From OFTM10 sp964344055 (GTDB lineage Bacteria > Actinomycetota > Acidimicrobiia > Acidimicrobiales > Aldehydirespiratoraceae): a stretch of DNA of 42,212 nt. How positions within the stretch are numbered: the first letter of the stretch is position 1; every line of letters begins with the position of its first letter. The notes beneath the pieces were generated by a model. The model saw only the letters and a program-made list of their open reading frames with translations, was not told the DNA's origin and did no database searches. Position numbers and translations under genes: made by a program. Location: the NCBI GenBank assembly GCA_964344055.1, contig CAYFLT010000037.1, positions 1-42,212 on the forward strand. The letters are read 5' to 3'. Positions 8,749 through 16,463 of the stretch are shown here, one piece after another.

Positions 8749-9978
8749 GTGCGCGTCCTGGTCATCTGTCCTCACTTCGAGCCGGACGCGGCTCCGACCG
8801 GTGTCGTGATGACCGAGATCGTGCATCGACTCGCGGACGCCGGGCACGAGATCGACGTCGTCACCTCCCTGCCCTGGTACACCCACCACGCCGTCGAGCC
8901 CGGGTGGGGCGGTCGGCCGTTTCGTCGTGAGCGGACTGCGTGGGGTTCGGTCGCCCGCGTGCATCCGTTTCCCACCGACAAGCGCAACATCCCGGCTCGG
9001 GCACTCGCGCTCGCGGGGTTCACGACTCTCGCGACGATCGTGGCCATGTTCCGACGCCGTCGCCCTGACGTGGTGCTGGCCATGTCGCCGCCGTTGACCC
9101 TCGGGCTGGCCGGCTGGGTCACGGCCCGGCTTCGCCGCGCTCCGTATGTGTTCAACGTGCAGGACATCTTCCCCGACGTCGCCGTCGAAGTGGGTGCCAT
9201 CACGAACTCCCGCGTGATTTCGGTCCTGCGATGGCTCGAACGGTTCGTGTACCGCCGAGCCGATGCGGTCACCGTGCTGTCCGACGACCTCAGGGAGAAC
9301 GTCGCCGACAAGGTCGGTCCGAGGGATCGCCCGTGGGTTCGGGTCATCCCCAACTTCGTCGACTCCGAACGGATCCGCCCGACCGATCGGTGCAACGACT
9401 ACCGGCGGGAGCTGGGCATCGGTGACGAGGTGGTCGTCATGTACGCCGGAAACGTCGGCTTCTCACAGCCCCTGGATCTGATGATCGACGCCGCCGAAGC
9501 GCTCCGGCATCGAACCGACGTCGTTTTCGTCATCAACGGCGGAGGCTCCGAACGGCCCCGCCTCGAGGCGCTCGCCGAGGGCCTGCCGAACGTGCGATTC
9601 GCGAGCTTCCAGCCACCGGAGCGCCTCCCGCAGGTCCTCGCCACCGGGGACGTCCACGTGATCGCGCTGCGGCGCGGGCTGGCTCGCTCGTCGGTGCCGT
9701 CGAAGCTCTACTCGATCCTCGCCGCAGGGCGACCGGTGCTGGCCTCGATCGACCGCGACACCGAGGTCGCGAACGTCCTGCGGAACAACGAGTGCGGTCG
9801 TTCGGTACCCCCCGAGGACAGCGCGGCTTTCACCGCGGCGGTCACCGACCTCCTCGACGATCCCGAGTCCCGGCGGGCCATGGGGGAGCGGGGCCGGTCG
9901 TTCGTGGAAACCTGGGTGTCCCCAGAGGGGGTCGCTGCCGCCTACAGCAGCCTCTTCGACGAACTTCGGCAGCGCTGA
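8749..9978 (+). CDS. GT4-family glycosyltransferase, WcaI/WbuB-like (third of three)
   Basis: A 409-residue GT-B enzyme of the type found in colanic acid and O-antigen clusters (WcaI/WbuB), where related proteins transfer fucose or N-acetyl-fucosamine-type sugars. Seen: VRVLVICPHFEPDAAPTG at the start, a hydrophobic membrane-associating stretch around 85-130, PYVFNVQDIFPDVAVEVG, VMYAGNVGFSQPLD at the hinge, and SSVPSKLYSILAAGRPVLAS, the subfamily's version of the donor site. The GTG at 8749 is preferred because of GAGGAAGG and because the mature family motif starts there; GTG 8731 (overlapping GTGA) is the alternative. A hairpin ends the operon. With fcl divergent just upstream, fucose is a plausible but unproven donor. 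Confidence 0.85.
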   Translation: MRVLVICPHFEPDAAPTGVVMTEIVHRLADAGHEIDVVTSLPWYTHHAVEPGWGGRPFRRERTAWGSVARVHPFPTDKRNIPARALALAGFTTLATIVAMFRRRRPDVVLAMSPPLTLGLAGWVTARLRRAPYVFNVQDIFPDVAVEVGAITNSRVISVLRWLERFVYRRADAVTVLSDDLRENVADKVGPRDRPWVRVIPNFVDSERIRPTDRCNDYRRELGIGDEVVVMYAGNVGFSQPLDLMIDAAEALRHRTDVVFVINGGGSERPRLEALAEGLPNVRFASFQPPERLPQVLATGDVHVIALRRGLARSSVPSKLYSILAAGRPVLASIDRDTEVANVLRNNECGRSVPPEDSAAFTAAVTDLLDDPESRRAMGERGRSFVETWVSPEGVAAAYSSLFDELRQR

Positions 9979-9986
9979 AACCCTGA

Positions 9987-10008
9987 GGGCGCGCGATGGA
10001 GCGCGCCC
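9987..10008 (+). terminator. GC hairpin after the glycosyltransferase operon
   Basis: Perfect 8-bp stem GGGCGCGC/GCGCGCCC with a 6-nt loop, 9 nt after the stop at 9978 and with no U-tract. This is typical of actinobacterial intrinsic terminators. Confidence 0.6.
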
Positions 10009-10017
10009 CTGGGCCGC

Positions 10018-10023
10018 TAGCGT
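10018..10023 (+). promoter_or_regulatory. Candidate -10 box (TAGCGT), leaderless start
   Basis: TAGCGT lies 8 nt before the GTG at 10032, with the preceding hairpin ending only 9 nt upstream of it. Confidence 0.45.
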
Positions 10024-10031
10024 TGCACGCC

Positions 10032-10766
10032 GTGGGTAAAGCAAGTTCGTCCAAGAAGGTCCAGCGCGCGGCGAAGGCGGCCGCCTCTTCGCGCGGCGCC
10101 AGCGAATCGCGTGAGCTGGGTTTCCCGCTCGTCGTCGCGGTCGTCGTGGTGCTCGGGATCCTGCTCGTCGTCGTGGCCCGCAGCTCTCGCGACGAACTCG
10201 CCTCCCCGCGAGTCGGCGAGGACCACTGGCACGCCGCGTACTCGATCTACAACTGCGACAGCGAGGTCGCCTACTACCAGTCCACCTCCGATCCCGACGG
10301 CATCCACAGCCACCAGGACAGCCTCATCCACATCCACCCGTTCAACTCCGGATCCTCGGGCGAAGACGCAGTGATGCAGGTGTTCCTCGAGGCGATGCGC
10401 GGCACNNNNNNNNNNGGTCCCGAGTTCCCCGACATCCGTACCGAGGATGGCTGTGGTGACGAGCAGGCGGTCATCAAGGTGGCCCGCTGGCAGGTCGATC
10501 CCGAGCTCGAACTCGTCGCGGTGTACGACCGCGATTTCGAGTCGATCGCCTTCCTCGAGGATCGCGAGGCCTTCAGCATCGCCATGGTGCCGGTCGGCGA
10601 GGATCCGCCGCCTCCGAGCGCCACTTCACTGGCTCAGCTCGACGCCAGCACTGGTTCCGACCTCATCTCGACCGGAACGGTGCCGCTCGATGTCACCGAC
10701 GACTCGGGCACCGACGACTCCGGCACGAGTGACTCCGATTCCGAGGACTCCGGCGACGGCGAGTGA
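10032..10766 (+). CDS. Unrecognised membrane-anchored protein with three HxH motifs
   Basis: I do not recognise a named family. About 244 residues: a basic Ala/Ser/Lys-rich cytoplasmic start, one strong membrane helix (about 31-49), then an extracytoplasmic domain with HWHAAY (65-70), GIHSHQD (90-96) and LIHIHPF (98-104). That is three HxH pairs within 40 residues, plus C75 and a later cysteine (DGCGDE). The pattern suggests metal binding, but this is inference. The C-terminus is a low-complexity Asp/Ser/Gly tail. A 10-N gap at 10406-10415 interrupts the gene without changing frame. The GTG start follows a -10-like box and removes a poor upstream extension. It lies between the glycosyltransferase operon terminator and the guanylyltransferase gene, so it may be co-transcribed with the latter and act in the envelope. 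Confidence 0.7.
   Translation: MGKASSSKKVQRAAKAAASSRGASESRELGFPLVVAVVVVLGILLVVVARSSRDELASPRVGEDHWHAAYSIYNCDSEVAYYQSTSDPDGIHSHQDSLIHIHPFNSGSSGEDAVMQVFLEAMRGXXXXGPEFPDIRTEDGCGDEQAVIKVARWQVDPELELVAVYDRDFESIAFLEDREAFSIAMVPVGEDPPPPSATSLAQLDASTGSDLISTGTVPLDVTDDSGTDDSGTSDSDSEDSGDGE
10406..10415. other. Assembly gap (10 N)
   Basis: Ten unknown bases inside the triple-HxH protein gene. The coding frame is the same on both sides. Confidence 1.
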
Positions 10767-10805
10767 GCCGGCCGGCAGGCTCGGCGCGGCGCTGAGGAGG
10801 GCCTC

Positions 10806-11810
10806 ATGAAGGCGATCGTGCTCGTCGGCGGGTTCGGCACCAGGCTCCGTCCGCTCACCCTCAGTACTCCGAAGCAGATGCTTCCGGTGATCGACCGGCC
10901 GATGCTCGAGCACGTGGTCGGCGGTCTGGGCCGTCACGGCGTCGAAGCTGTGGTGCTGTCCCTGGGCTACCGCGAGGACGTCTTCCGCGAGGCCTACCCG
11001 GACGGCGAGTGCGCCGGTGTGGCGCTCGAGTACGCCGTCGAGCCGGAGCCCCTCGACACGGCCGGCGCGGTCCGCTTCGCCGCGGAGGCCGCCGGTATCG
11101 ACGAGACCTTCATCGTGGTGAACGGCGACGTCTTCACCGACCTCGATGTCGGCGAGGTGTGGCAGCGCCACCACGAGGTGGGTGCGGAGGGAACAATCGC
11201 CCTCACTCCGGTGGAGGACCCGTCGCGATATGGCGTGGTACCCACCGACGCCGAGGGCCGGGTTCTCGGGTTCGTCGAGAAGCCACCGCTCGAGGAGGCA
11301 CCGACGAATTGGATCAATGCCGGCACCTATGTGCTCGAGCCGTCCGTTCTCCAGCGGATCGACTCCGGGCGCCGGGTGTCGATCGAGCGAGAGACGTTCC
11401 CGGCGATGGTCACGGACCGCGGCCTGTGGGCAGTGCAGTCCGATGCCTACTGGGTCGATGCCGGCACACCCGACACCTACATCCAGATCCAGTTGGACAT
11501 GGTCGACGGCGTCCGCGGCGTCGAGGTCGATGGCCTGTCGTCCGAGGCGTCGATCGCGCCGGACGCGAGCCTGCATCGTGCCGTCGTGATGGCCGGGGCC
11601 TCGGTTGGCGCTGGTGCCTCGGTGACAGGTTCCATCGTGTCGCCCGGGGCGAGGATCGGTTCGGCCGCCCTGGTGGAGGATTCGGTGATCGGGCCTCGCG
11701 CGCAAGTCGGCGATCGCGCCCGGGTCAGCGCGGGATCGATCATCGGCGATGACGTTGTGATCGAGGCCGACTCGGTGCTCGAGGATGTGAAGATCCCGGA
11801 CGGCGCCTGA
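10806..11810 (+). CDS. manC: Mannose-1-phosphate guanylyltransferase (NDP-sugar pyrophosphorylase with beta-helix tail)
   Basis: Makes GDP-mannose from mannose-1-phosphate and GTP, the feedstock for Gmd. The protein is 334 residues. Seen: N-terminal pyrophosphorylase motif VGGFGTRLRPLTLSTPKQML (7-26), FIVVNGDVFTDLD with the metal-binding Asp, FVEKPP, NAGTYVLEP, and a C-terminal left-handed beta-helix of hexapeptide repeats such as SIVSPGARIGSAALVEDSVI. This layout matches actinobacterial GDP-mannose pyrophosphorylases like Rv3264c; glucose-1-phosphate nucleotidyltransferase is the main alternative. The ATG at 10806 has a good Shine-Dalgarno sequence (GAGGAGGG). The presence of manA, manB, gmd, rmd and fcl in the window supports the GDP-mannose reading. 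It is followed one base later by galE. Confidence 0.82.
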   Translation: MKAIVLVGGFGTRLRPLTLSTPKQMLPVIDRPMLEHVVGGLGRHGVEAVVLSLGYREDVFREAYPDGECAGVALEYAVEPEPLDTAGAVRFAAEAAGIDETFIVVNGDVFTDLDVGEVWQRHHEVGAEGTIALTPVEDPSRYGVVPTDAEGRVLGFVEKPPLEEAPTNWINAGTYVLEPSVLQRIDSGRRVSIERETFPAMVTDRGLWAVQSDAYWVDAGTPDTYIQIQLDMVDGVRGVEVDGLSSEASIAPDASLHRAVVMAGASVGAGASVTGSIVSPGARIGSAALVEDSVIGPRAQVGDRARVSAGSIIGDDVVIEADSVLEDVKIPDGA

Positions 11811-11811
11811 C

Positions 11812-12822
11812 ATGGCCGTCCTGGTCACCGGAGGCGCCGGATACATCGGCAGCCACACCGCGGTCGCCCTGTACGAGACGGGCCGTGAAGTGGTGATCGT
11901 GGACAACTTCGCGAACAGTTGCCCCGAAGCCGTTGCCGCGATCCGCGGCCTCACCTCCGAAGCCGTGAAGTTCGTGGAGGCCGATCTCCTGGATCACGAG
12001 GCAGTGCAGCGACTGTTCCGAGACCACGCCATCGACGAGGTCGTCCACTTCGCGGCTCACAAGGCGGTGGGCGAGTCGGTCGAGAAGCCACTCGAGTACT
12101 ACCGCAACAACTTGGGGTCGACGATCGGGCTGCTACAGGCGATGGTTGCGTTCGGGGTGACCCGACTCGTGTTCTCGTCGTCGTGCACCGTGTACGGCGA
12201 GCCGGACACCATTCCGGTCACCGAAGACGCACCCACGGGTGCGGAGAGCCCGTACGGGTGGACGAAGTACATGAGCGAGCAGATCCTGCGTGACGTCGCG
12301 GGTTCGGCCGGAATCGACACGGTACTCCTGCGCTACTTCAATCCGGTCGGGGCTCACGAGTCCGGCGCGATCGGTGAGGACCCGAACGGGATCCCGAACA
12401 ATCTGGTGCCCTATGTCATGCAGGTGGCGGTCGGGCGACTCGAGCGGCTGTCCGTCTTCGGCGACGACTACGACACTCCGGACGGCACGGCCATCCGTGA
12501 CTACATCCACGTGGTCGATCTCGCCGAGGGTCACGTCGCCGCTCTCGATGCGCTGGATCGTGGCCTCGCCGGGTGCAGCGCCGTGAATCTCGGCACCGGT
12601 GTCGGGAGCTCGGTACTCGACGTCGTGAAGGCCGCGGAGATCGCCGTTGGCGCGCCGATTCCCCATGAGATCGTCGGACGTCGCGCGGGGGACGTCGCGA
12701 AGATCTGGGCCGACCCCACCCATGCTCGCGACCTGCTCGGCTGGGAGGCTTCCCGCGGCCTCGCCGAGATGCTGCGCGACCACTGGAACTGGCAACGCCA
12801 GAATCCCGACGGCTTCAGATAG
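11812..12822 (+). CDS. galE: UDP-glucose 4-epimerase
   Basis: Interconverts UDP-glucose and UDP-galactose with bound NAD+, giving galactose for wall polymers. The protein is 336 residues, the usual length. Seen: GGAGYIGSHT (7-16), HFAAHKAVGESVEKPLEYY, the SSSCTVYG serine region, the SDR pair Y148/K152 in YGWTKYMSEQ, LLRYFNPVGAH, IPNNLVPYV and RDYIHVVDLAEGH, all hallmarks of GalE. The start codon is one base after the previous stop, so it is in an operon with the guanylyltransferase. It converges with cofE, with 21 bases between stops and no clear hairpin. Confidence 0.95.
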   Translation: MAVLVTGGAGYIGSHTAVALYETGREVVIVDNFANSCPEAVAAIRGLTSEAVKFVEADLLDHEAVQRLFRDHAIDEVVHFAAHKAVGESVEKPLEYYRNNLGSTIGLLQAMVAFGVTRLVFSSSCTVYGEPDTIPVTEDAPTGAESPYGWTKYMSEQILRDVAGSAGIDTVLLRYFNPVGAHESGAIGEDPNGIPNNLVPYVMQVAVGRLERLSVFGDDYDTPDGTAIRDYIHVVDLAEGHVAALDALDRGLAGCSAVNLGTGVGSSVLDVVKAAEIAVGAPIPHEIVGRRAGDVAKIWADPTHARDLLGWEASRGLAEMLRDHWNWQRQNPDGFR

Positions 12823-12843
12823 GCGAGCAGTCGAGTCCGCGGA

Positions 12844-13545
12844 TCAGCGGAACAGGTCTTCGGCCGGCGACCGCACGATCTCCTCGACCACTCCACCGCG
12901 GCCGAACCAGTCGGGTTCGAGTCCCCGGACGATGGCGACCGCGACCCCCTTCGCCTTCCCCATCACCAGGTCGGCGGCGGCGGCGATCTCGTCGACGATC
13001 GCGACCTCGGTGACCATCAGCTCTCTTCCGAGGGCGTCGGTGGTGCCGCGCAGATCCACCACCGCGGAGATCCCCGCGCAGCCGATGGCCACATCGGTGA
13101 CGCCCCGCCGCCACGGGCGGCCGAAGGTGTCGCTGACGATCACGGCGACGTCGATGCCGTGGCGGGCCTGCAGTCGGTCGCGGATGCCACGGGCGGAGCG
13201 ATCGCTGTCGACGGGCAGCAGGGCGGCCTGACCTCGTTCCACGTTGGAGAGATCGATCCCGGCGTTCGCACACACGAAACCGTGTTCGGTCTCACTGATG
13301 ATCAACTCGCCTCGCCGGCGAAGGATCCGCACCGATTCGCGCTCGACCAGAGGTTTGTGGGACAGCGGGTCTTCGGGGTCGACCGAGGCCAGCCGATTCT
13401 CAGCCTTGGAGACGACCTTCTGGGTCACGACGAGGCAGTCGCCGTCGTGGATGTCGGCTCCGGACGAGGCGATGAGTTCGGCGAGGTCGTCGCCGGGGCG
13501 GACCTCGCCGATGGTTTCGATGGGGATGATCTGCAGTCCGCTCAC
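12844..13545 (-). CDS. cofE: Coenzyme F420-0:L-glutamate ligase, single-domain
   Basis: Adds gamma-linked glutamates to F420-0 using GTP, completing the F420 tail. The protein is 233 residues. Seen: IIPIETIGEVRPGDDLAELI, DGDCLVVTQKVVSKAENR, HGFVCANAGIDLSNV, LPVDSDRSAR, VIVSDTFGRPWRRGVTDVAIG, and LRGTTDALGRELMVTEVAIVDEIAAA, matching CofE throughout. Unlike mycobacterial FbiB (about 450 residues), it lacks the C-terminal nitroreductase-like domain that reduces dehydro-F420-0. The GTG start overlaps the cofD stop by four bases (GTGA), so the two are coupled; an earlier in-frame ATG (13569) would lie inside cofD. It is last of the operon rmd-gmd-cofD-cofE. Confidence 0.93.
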   Translation of the reverse strand: MSGLQIIPIETIGEVRPGDDLAELIASSGADIHDGDCLVVTQKVVSKAENRLASVDPEDPLSHKPLVERESVRILRRRGELIISETEHGFVCANAGIDLSNVERGQAALLPVDSDRSARGIRDRLQARHGIDVAVIVSDTFGRPWRRGVTDVAIGCAGISAVVDLRGTTDALGRELMVTEVAIVDEIAAAADLVMGKAKGVAVAIVRGLEPDWFGRGGVVEEIVRSPAEDLFR

Positions 13546-14474
13546 CCCGAGGCTCCGATCTGGTGGCACGCGGCGGCCAGCGTGGCAGCGACGCCCGGTT
13601 CACTCATGATGGTCGGCATGACGACGGCCTGCATCCCGGCGGCCTCGACGTCGGTAGCGAGGTCGGCATCGACGTCATCGATGACGAGGGTGGCGGCGAG
13701 GTCGCGGTACCGCCGGGCGACGCCGACGACCGTGGCCTCCTCGCCGAGCTCCCGGAGCATCCGATCGGCGGGACCCTTGAGGGCCGCACCACCGACGATC
13801 GGAGACACGGCGACGTTGCGGTCCCGCCGGTGCTCGATCGCGGCCCGGACGCCCGGTACGGCCAGGACGGGTCCGATCGAGACGATGGGGTTCGATGGTG
13901 CGATCACCACGGCCTCCGCGGTCTCGATCGCGTTCAGGGCAGCCGGGGTGACGCGAGCCGTCTCACAGCCGGCGAAACGGACGGCCGACACCGGGACGTC
14001 GTGGGACAGGCGAACGAAGTATTCCTGGAAGTTGATCTCGTCGCCGCCGAGCAGGGTGACCCGGGTCTCGAGCCGATCATCGGTCACCGGCAGGAGGGTG
14101 CACTCGAGGCCCCATCCTCTGGAGATCTCGGCCGTGATCTCGGTGAGGGGCGCCCCCTCGGCCAGTCGGCCGGTTCGGAAGAGGTGCGTGCCGAGATCGC
14201 GGTCCCCGAGGTTGAACCAGGCCGGACCGCCGAAGCGATCGAGCTCGGCCATCGCCTGCCAGGTCTCGTCGGCGAGCCCCCACCCGCGCTCGGGATCGAT
14301 GGCACCCGCCAGCGTGTACGTGCACGTGTCGAGATCGGGGCTGATGTGGAGGCCGTGCAACTCGATGTCGTCGCCGACGTTGACCACCGCGGTGACCTCG
14401 GCGGGATCGAACGCTTCGAGCGCGCCACGGAGGTAGCGGGCGGCACCCACGCCGCCGGCGAGCACCGTGTGCAC
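13542..14474 (-). CDS. cofD: 2-phospho-L-lactate (or phosphoenolpyruvyl) transferase CofD/FbiA
   Basis: Transfers the phospholactyl or phosphoenolpyruvyl group from its GDP/GPP-activated donor to the deazaflavin Fo, making F420-0 or dehydro-F420-0. The protein is 310 residues. Seen: VLAGGVGAARYLRG near the N-terminus, VVNVGDDIELHGLHISPDLD, WFNLGDRDLGTHLFRT, the IAPSNPIVSIGPVLAVPG signature, SPIVGGAALKGPADRML. The GTG at 14472-14474 is chosen because the glycine-rich motif begins six residues in and it follows the gmd stop by one base; an ATG at 14522 would extend it into gmd. Coupling on both sides places F420 synthesis inside a GDP-sugar operon. CofC, CofG/H (FbiC) are not in the window. Confidence 0.94.
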   Translation of the reverse strand: MHTVLAGGVGAARYLRGALEAFDPAEVTAVVNVGDDIELHGLHISPDLDTCTYTLAGAIDPERGWGLADETWQAMAELDRFGGPAWFNLGDRDLGTHLFRTGRLAEGAPLTEITAEISRGWGLECTLLPVTDDRLETRVTLLGGDEINFQEYFVRLSHDVPVSAVRFAGCETARVTPAALNAIETAEAVVIAPSNPIVSIGPVLAVPGVRAAIEHRRDRNVAVSPIVGGAALKGPADRMLRELGEEATVVGVARRYRDLAATLVIDDVDADLATDVEAAGMQAVVMPTIMSEPGVAATLAAACHQIGASG

Positions 14475-14475
14475 G

Positions 14476-15456
14476 TCAGGCGAGACCTCGGAGTCGGCCT
14501 TCGAGCAGATCGATGTCGGCATCGACCATCATCTGCACCAGTTCCTCGAAGGAAGTGCGAGCCTTCCAGCCGAGCACCGCCTCGGCCTTGCTGGAATCAC
14601 CCACCAGCAGATCCACTTCCGCAGGTCGCATGAAGGTCTGATCGATCTTCACGAACTCCTCCCAGTCGAGGCCGACATGGCTGAACGCCACTTCGCAGAA
14701 CTCGCGCACGGAGTGGGTCTCGCCGGTGCAGATCACGAAGTCGTCGGGTTCGTCCTGCTGGAGCATCATCCACATGGCTTCGACATAGTCACCCGCGAAA
14801 CCCCAGTCCCGCTTGGCGTCGAGGTTGCCGAGGCGCAGCTCCTCGGCCTTGCCGAGCTTGATCTGGGCGACGCCGTGACTGATCTTGCGGGTCACGAACT
14901 CGAGGCCGCGACGGGGACTCTCGTGGTTGAACAGGATGCCGGAGGTGCCGTGGAGACCGTAGGACTCGCGGTAGTTGAGGGTGATCCAATGCCCGTACAC
15001 CTTCGCCACGCCGTAGGGGCTGCGGGGATGGAACGGGGTGGTCTCTCGTTGAGGGACCTCGTGGACCTTGCCGAACATCTCCGACGAGCTGGCCTGGTAG
15101 AAGCGGATCTCGGGATCGACAAGACGGATCGCGTCGAGCAACCGGGTGACACCGAGCGCGGTGGTCTCACCGGTGAGCACGGGCTGTCCGAACGAGGTCT
15201 GGACGAACGACTGGGCGGCGAGGTTGTACACCTCCTGTGGCCGGTAGGTGCGGAGGATCTCGATCATGGAGACCTCGTCCAGGAGATCACCCGGCGCGAA
15301 CCGGATCTGGTCCTGGATGTGGGCGATGCGTTCGAAGCTGACAGTGCTCGAGCGCCGGACCATCCCGATCACCTCGTAGTCGCGGTCGAGCAGGAACTCG
15401 GCGAGGTAGGAGCCGTCCTGGCCGGTGATGCCGGTGATCAGTGCTCGTTTGTTCAC
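14476..15456 (-). CDS. gmd: GDP-mannose 4,6-dehydratase
   Basis: Converts GDP-D-mannose to GDP-4-keto-6-deoxy-D-mannose, the branch point for GDP-L-fucose, GDP-D-rhamnose and related sugars. The protein is 326 residues, at the short end of the family. Seen: ALITGITGQDGSYLAEFLL (5-23), VYNLAAQSFVQTSF, SSSEMFGK with the catalytic Ser/Glu, YGVAK (Y148, K152), LFNHESPRRG, LGNLDAKRDWGFAGDYVEAM, and the TFMRPAEVDLLVGD C-terminal signature. The GTG at 15456 has GAGGA about 8 nt upstream. It follows rmd in the same operon, so substrate and one product enzyme are made together, while the other user, fcl, is elsewhere. Confidence 0.96.
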   Translation of the reverse strand: MNKRALITGITGQDGSYLAEFLLDRDYEVIGMVRRSSTVSFERIAHIQDQIRFAPGDLLDEVSMIEILRTYRPQEVYNLAAQSFVQTSFGQPVLTGETTALGVTRLLDAIRLVDPEIRFYQASSSEMFGKVHEVPQRETTPFHPRSPYGVAKVYGHWITLNYRESYGLHGTSGILFNHESPRRGLEFVTRKISHGVAQIKLGKAEELRLGNLDAKRDWGFAGDYVEAMWMMLQQDEPDDFVICTGETHSVREFCEVAFSHVGLDWEEFVKIDQTFMRPAEVDLLVGDSSKAEAVLGWKARTSFEELVQMMVDADIDLLEGRLRGLA

Positions 15457-15471
15457 AGCAGTCCTCAGATG

Positions 15472-16368
15472 TCAGTGACTGGACGGGACGGTGTTCCGCC
15501 AGTGGTCGAGAAGGTCGCGCAAGGTGGTTTCGATCGAGATGTCGGGCTTCCACCCGGTGCAGGCCTCGAGCTTGGAATTGTCTCCCCGGAGCACTTTGAG
15601 ATCGACCGGGCGAAGCAGGTCTGGGTCGGTTTCGAGGGAGAGGTCGGTCGTGGCCTGCTCGATGAGGATATTGGCCAACTCGGCAACTGAGCGGTCGACC
15701 CCACTGCACACGTGGTAGGCCTCGCCGTCGTCACCATGGATCATCAGGAGTCGGTAGGCGCGAACCACGTCGCGGACGTCGGTGAAGTCGCGGCGAGCCT
15801 CCAGGTTTCCGACGCGGACTGCGGTGGCTCCGCTGCGCTCGCAGGCGACGACCCGGCTTGCGATGGCGGAGGCGACGAACCGGTCGGATTGTCCTGGGCC
15901 GAGATGGTTGAAGGACCGGGCCCGCACCACTCCGAGTCCGGAGGCGAGGGTGGCCTGCAGGCAGATCATGTCGGCAGCGGCCTTGCTCGCCGCGTAGGGA
16001 CTGATCGGCCGGAGTGCCTGCGTTTCCCGCAGTGGGAGATCCGCTTCGTCGACCCGGCCGTAGATGTCGGCGCTGGTGACGGCGAGAACCCGCCGAGCCC
16101 CGGCGAGTCGGGCGGCATCGAGAGTGTTGAGCGTGCCCTCGACGTTCACCCGGAGGGTCTCGACCGGGGAGTCCCACGAGCCCCCCACATCCGCCTGGGC
16201 GGCGAGGTGGTACACGACCTCGGGGCGGGCGGCTTCGAAGGCGGCGATGAGTGCGTCCCGATCGGTGATGTCGGTCGATGATGCGATGACGTCGTCGCCG
16301 CACGAGCTGAGGTGCTGGGAGAGATGGTGACCGACGAATCCGTCGGCACCGGTGACGACGGCGCGCAT
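15472..16368 (-). CDS. rmd: GDP-6-deoxy-D-mannose reductase (GDP-D-rhamnose synthase)
   Basis: Reduces the 4-keto group of GDP-4-keto-6-deoxymannose to give GDP-D-rhamnose. The 298-residue SDR protein has VTGADGFVGHHL (5-16), VYHLAAQADVGGSWDSP, SADIYGRV, YAASK (Y125, K129), the SFNHLGPGQSDRFV segment and a C-terminus with LRGDNSKLEACTGWKP. These closely resemble Pseudomonas Rmd as I recall it (FNHIGPGQ, VRGSHARL, TGWKPEI). GDP-fucose synthase is unlikely because its signature motifs are in the separate fcl gene. The ATG at 16366-16368 follows a TAGAGT box by 7 nt, so it is probably leaderless. It is first gene of the operon with gmd, cofD and cofE. Confidence 0.85.
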   Translation of the reverse strand: MRAVVTGADGFVGHHLSQHLSSCGDDVIASSTDITDRDALIAAFEAARPEVVYHLAAQADVGGSWDSPVETLRVNVEGTLNTLDAARLAGARRVLAVTSADIYGRVDEADLPLRETQALRPISPYAASKAAADMICLQATLASGLGVVRARSFNHLGPGQSDRFVASAIASRVVACERSGATAVRVGNLEARRDFTDVRDVVRAYRLLMIHGDDGEAYHVCSGVDRSVAELANILIEQATTDLSLETDPDLLRPVDLKVLRGDNSKLEACTGWKPDISIETTLRDLLDHWRNTVPSSH

Positions 16369-16375
16369 CGGGAGG

Positions 16376-16381
16376 ACTCTA
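16376..16381 (-). promoter_or_regulatory. Candidate -10 box (TAGAGT) for the rmd-gmd-cofDE operon
   Basis: Reads TAGAGT on the minus strand, 7 nt before the rmd ATG. The 95-bp divergent region also holds the box for the large glycosyltransferase. Confidence 0.5.
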
Positions 16382-16448
16382 CGTTTTGGGCCCCTGTGCT
16401 TCCAACACTCACCGGTCGGGTGTGCCCGTGATCCAGGCCTGGGAGATG

Positions 16449-16454
16449 TAGCCT
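16449..16454 (+). promoter_or_regulatory. Candidate -10 box (TAGCCT) for the large glycosyltransferase
   Basis: TAGCCT lies 9 nt before the GTG at 16464. The same hexamer precedes ftsH. Confidence 0.45.
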
Positions 16455-16463
16455 CCGTCGATC

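Noticed and set aside
10806..11810. Glucose-1-phosphate thymidylyltransferase (RmlA)
   Set aside because: The beta-helix tail and the surrounding GDP-mannose genes fit guanylyltransferase better; RmlA lacks the tail.
13563..14633. A plus-strand frame over cofD
   Set aside because: A shadow of cofD; the protein has no domain signature.
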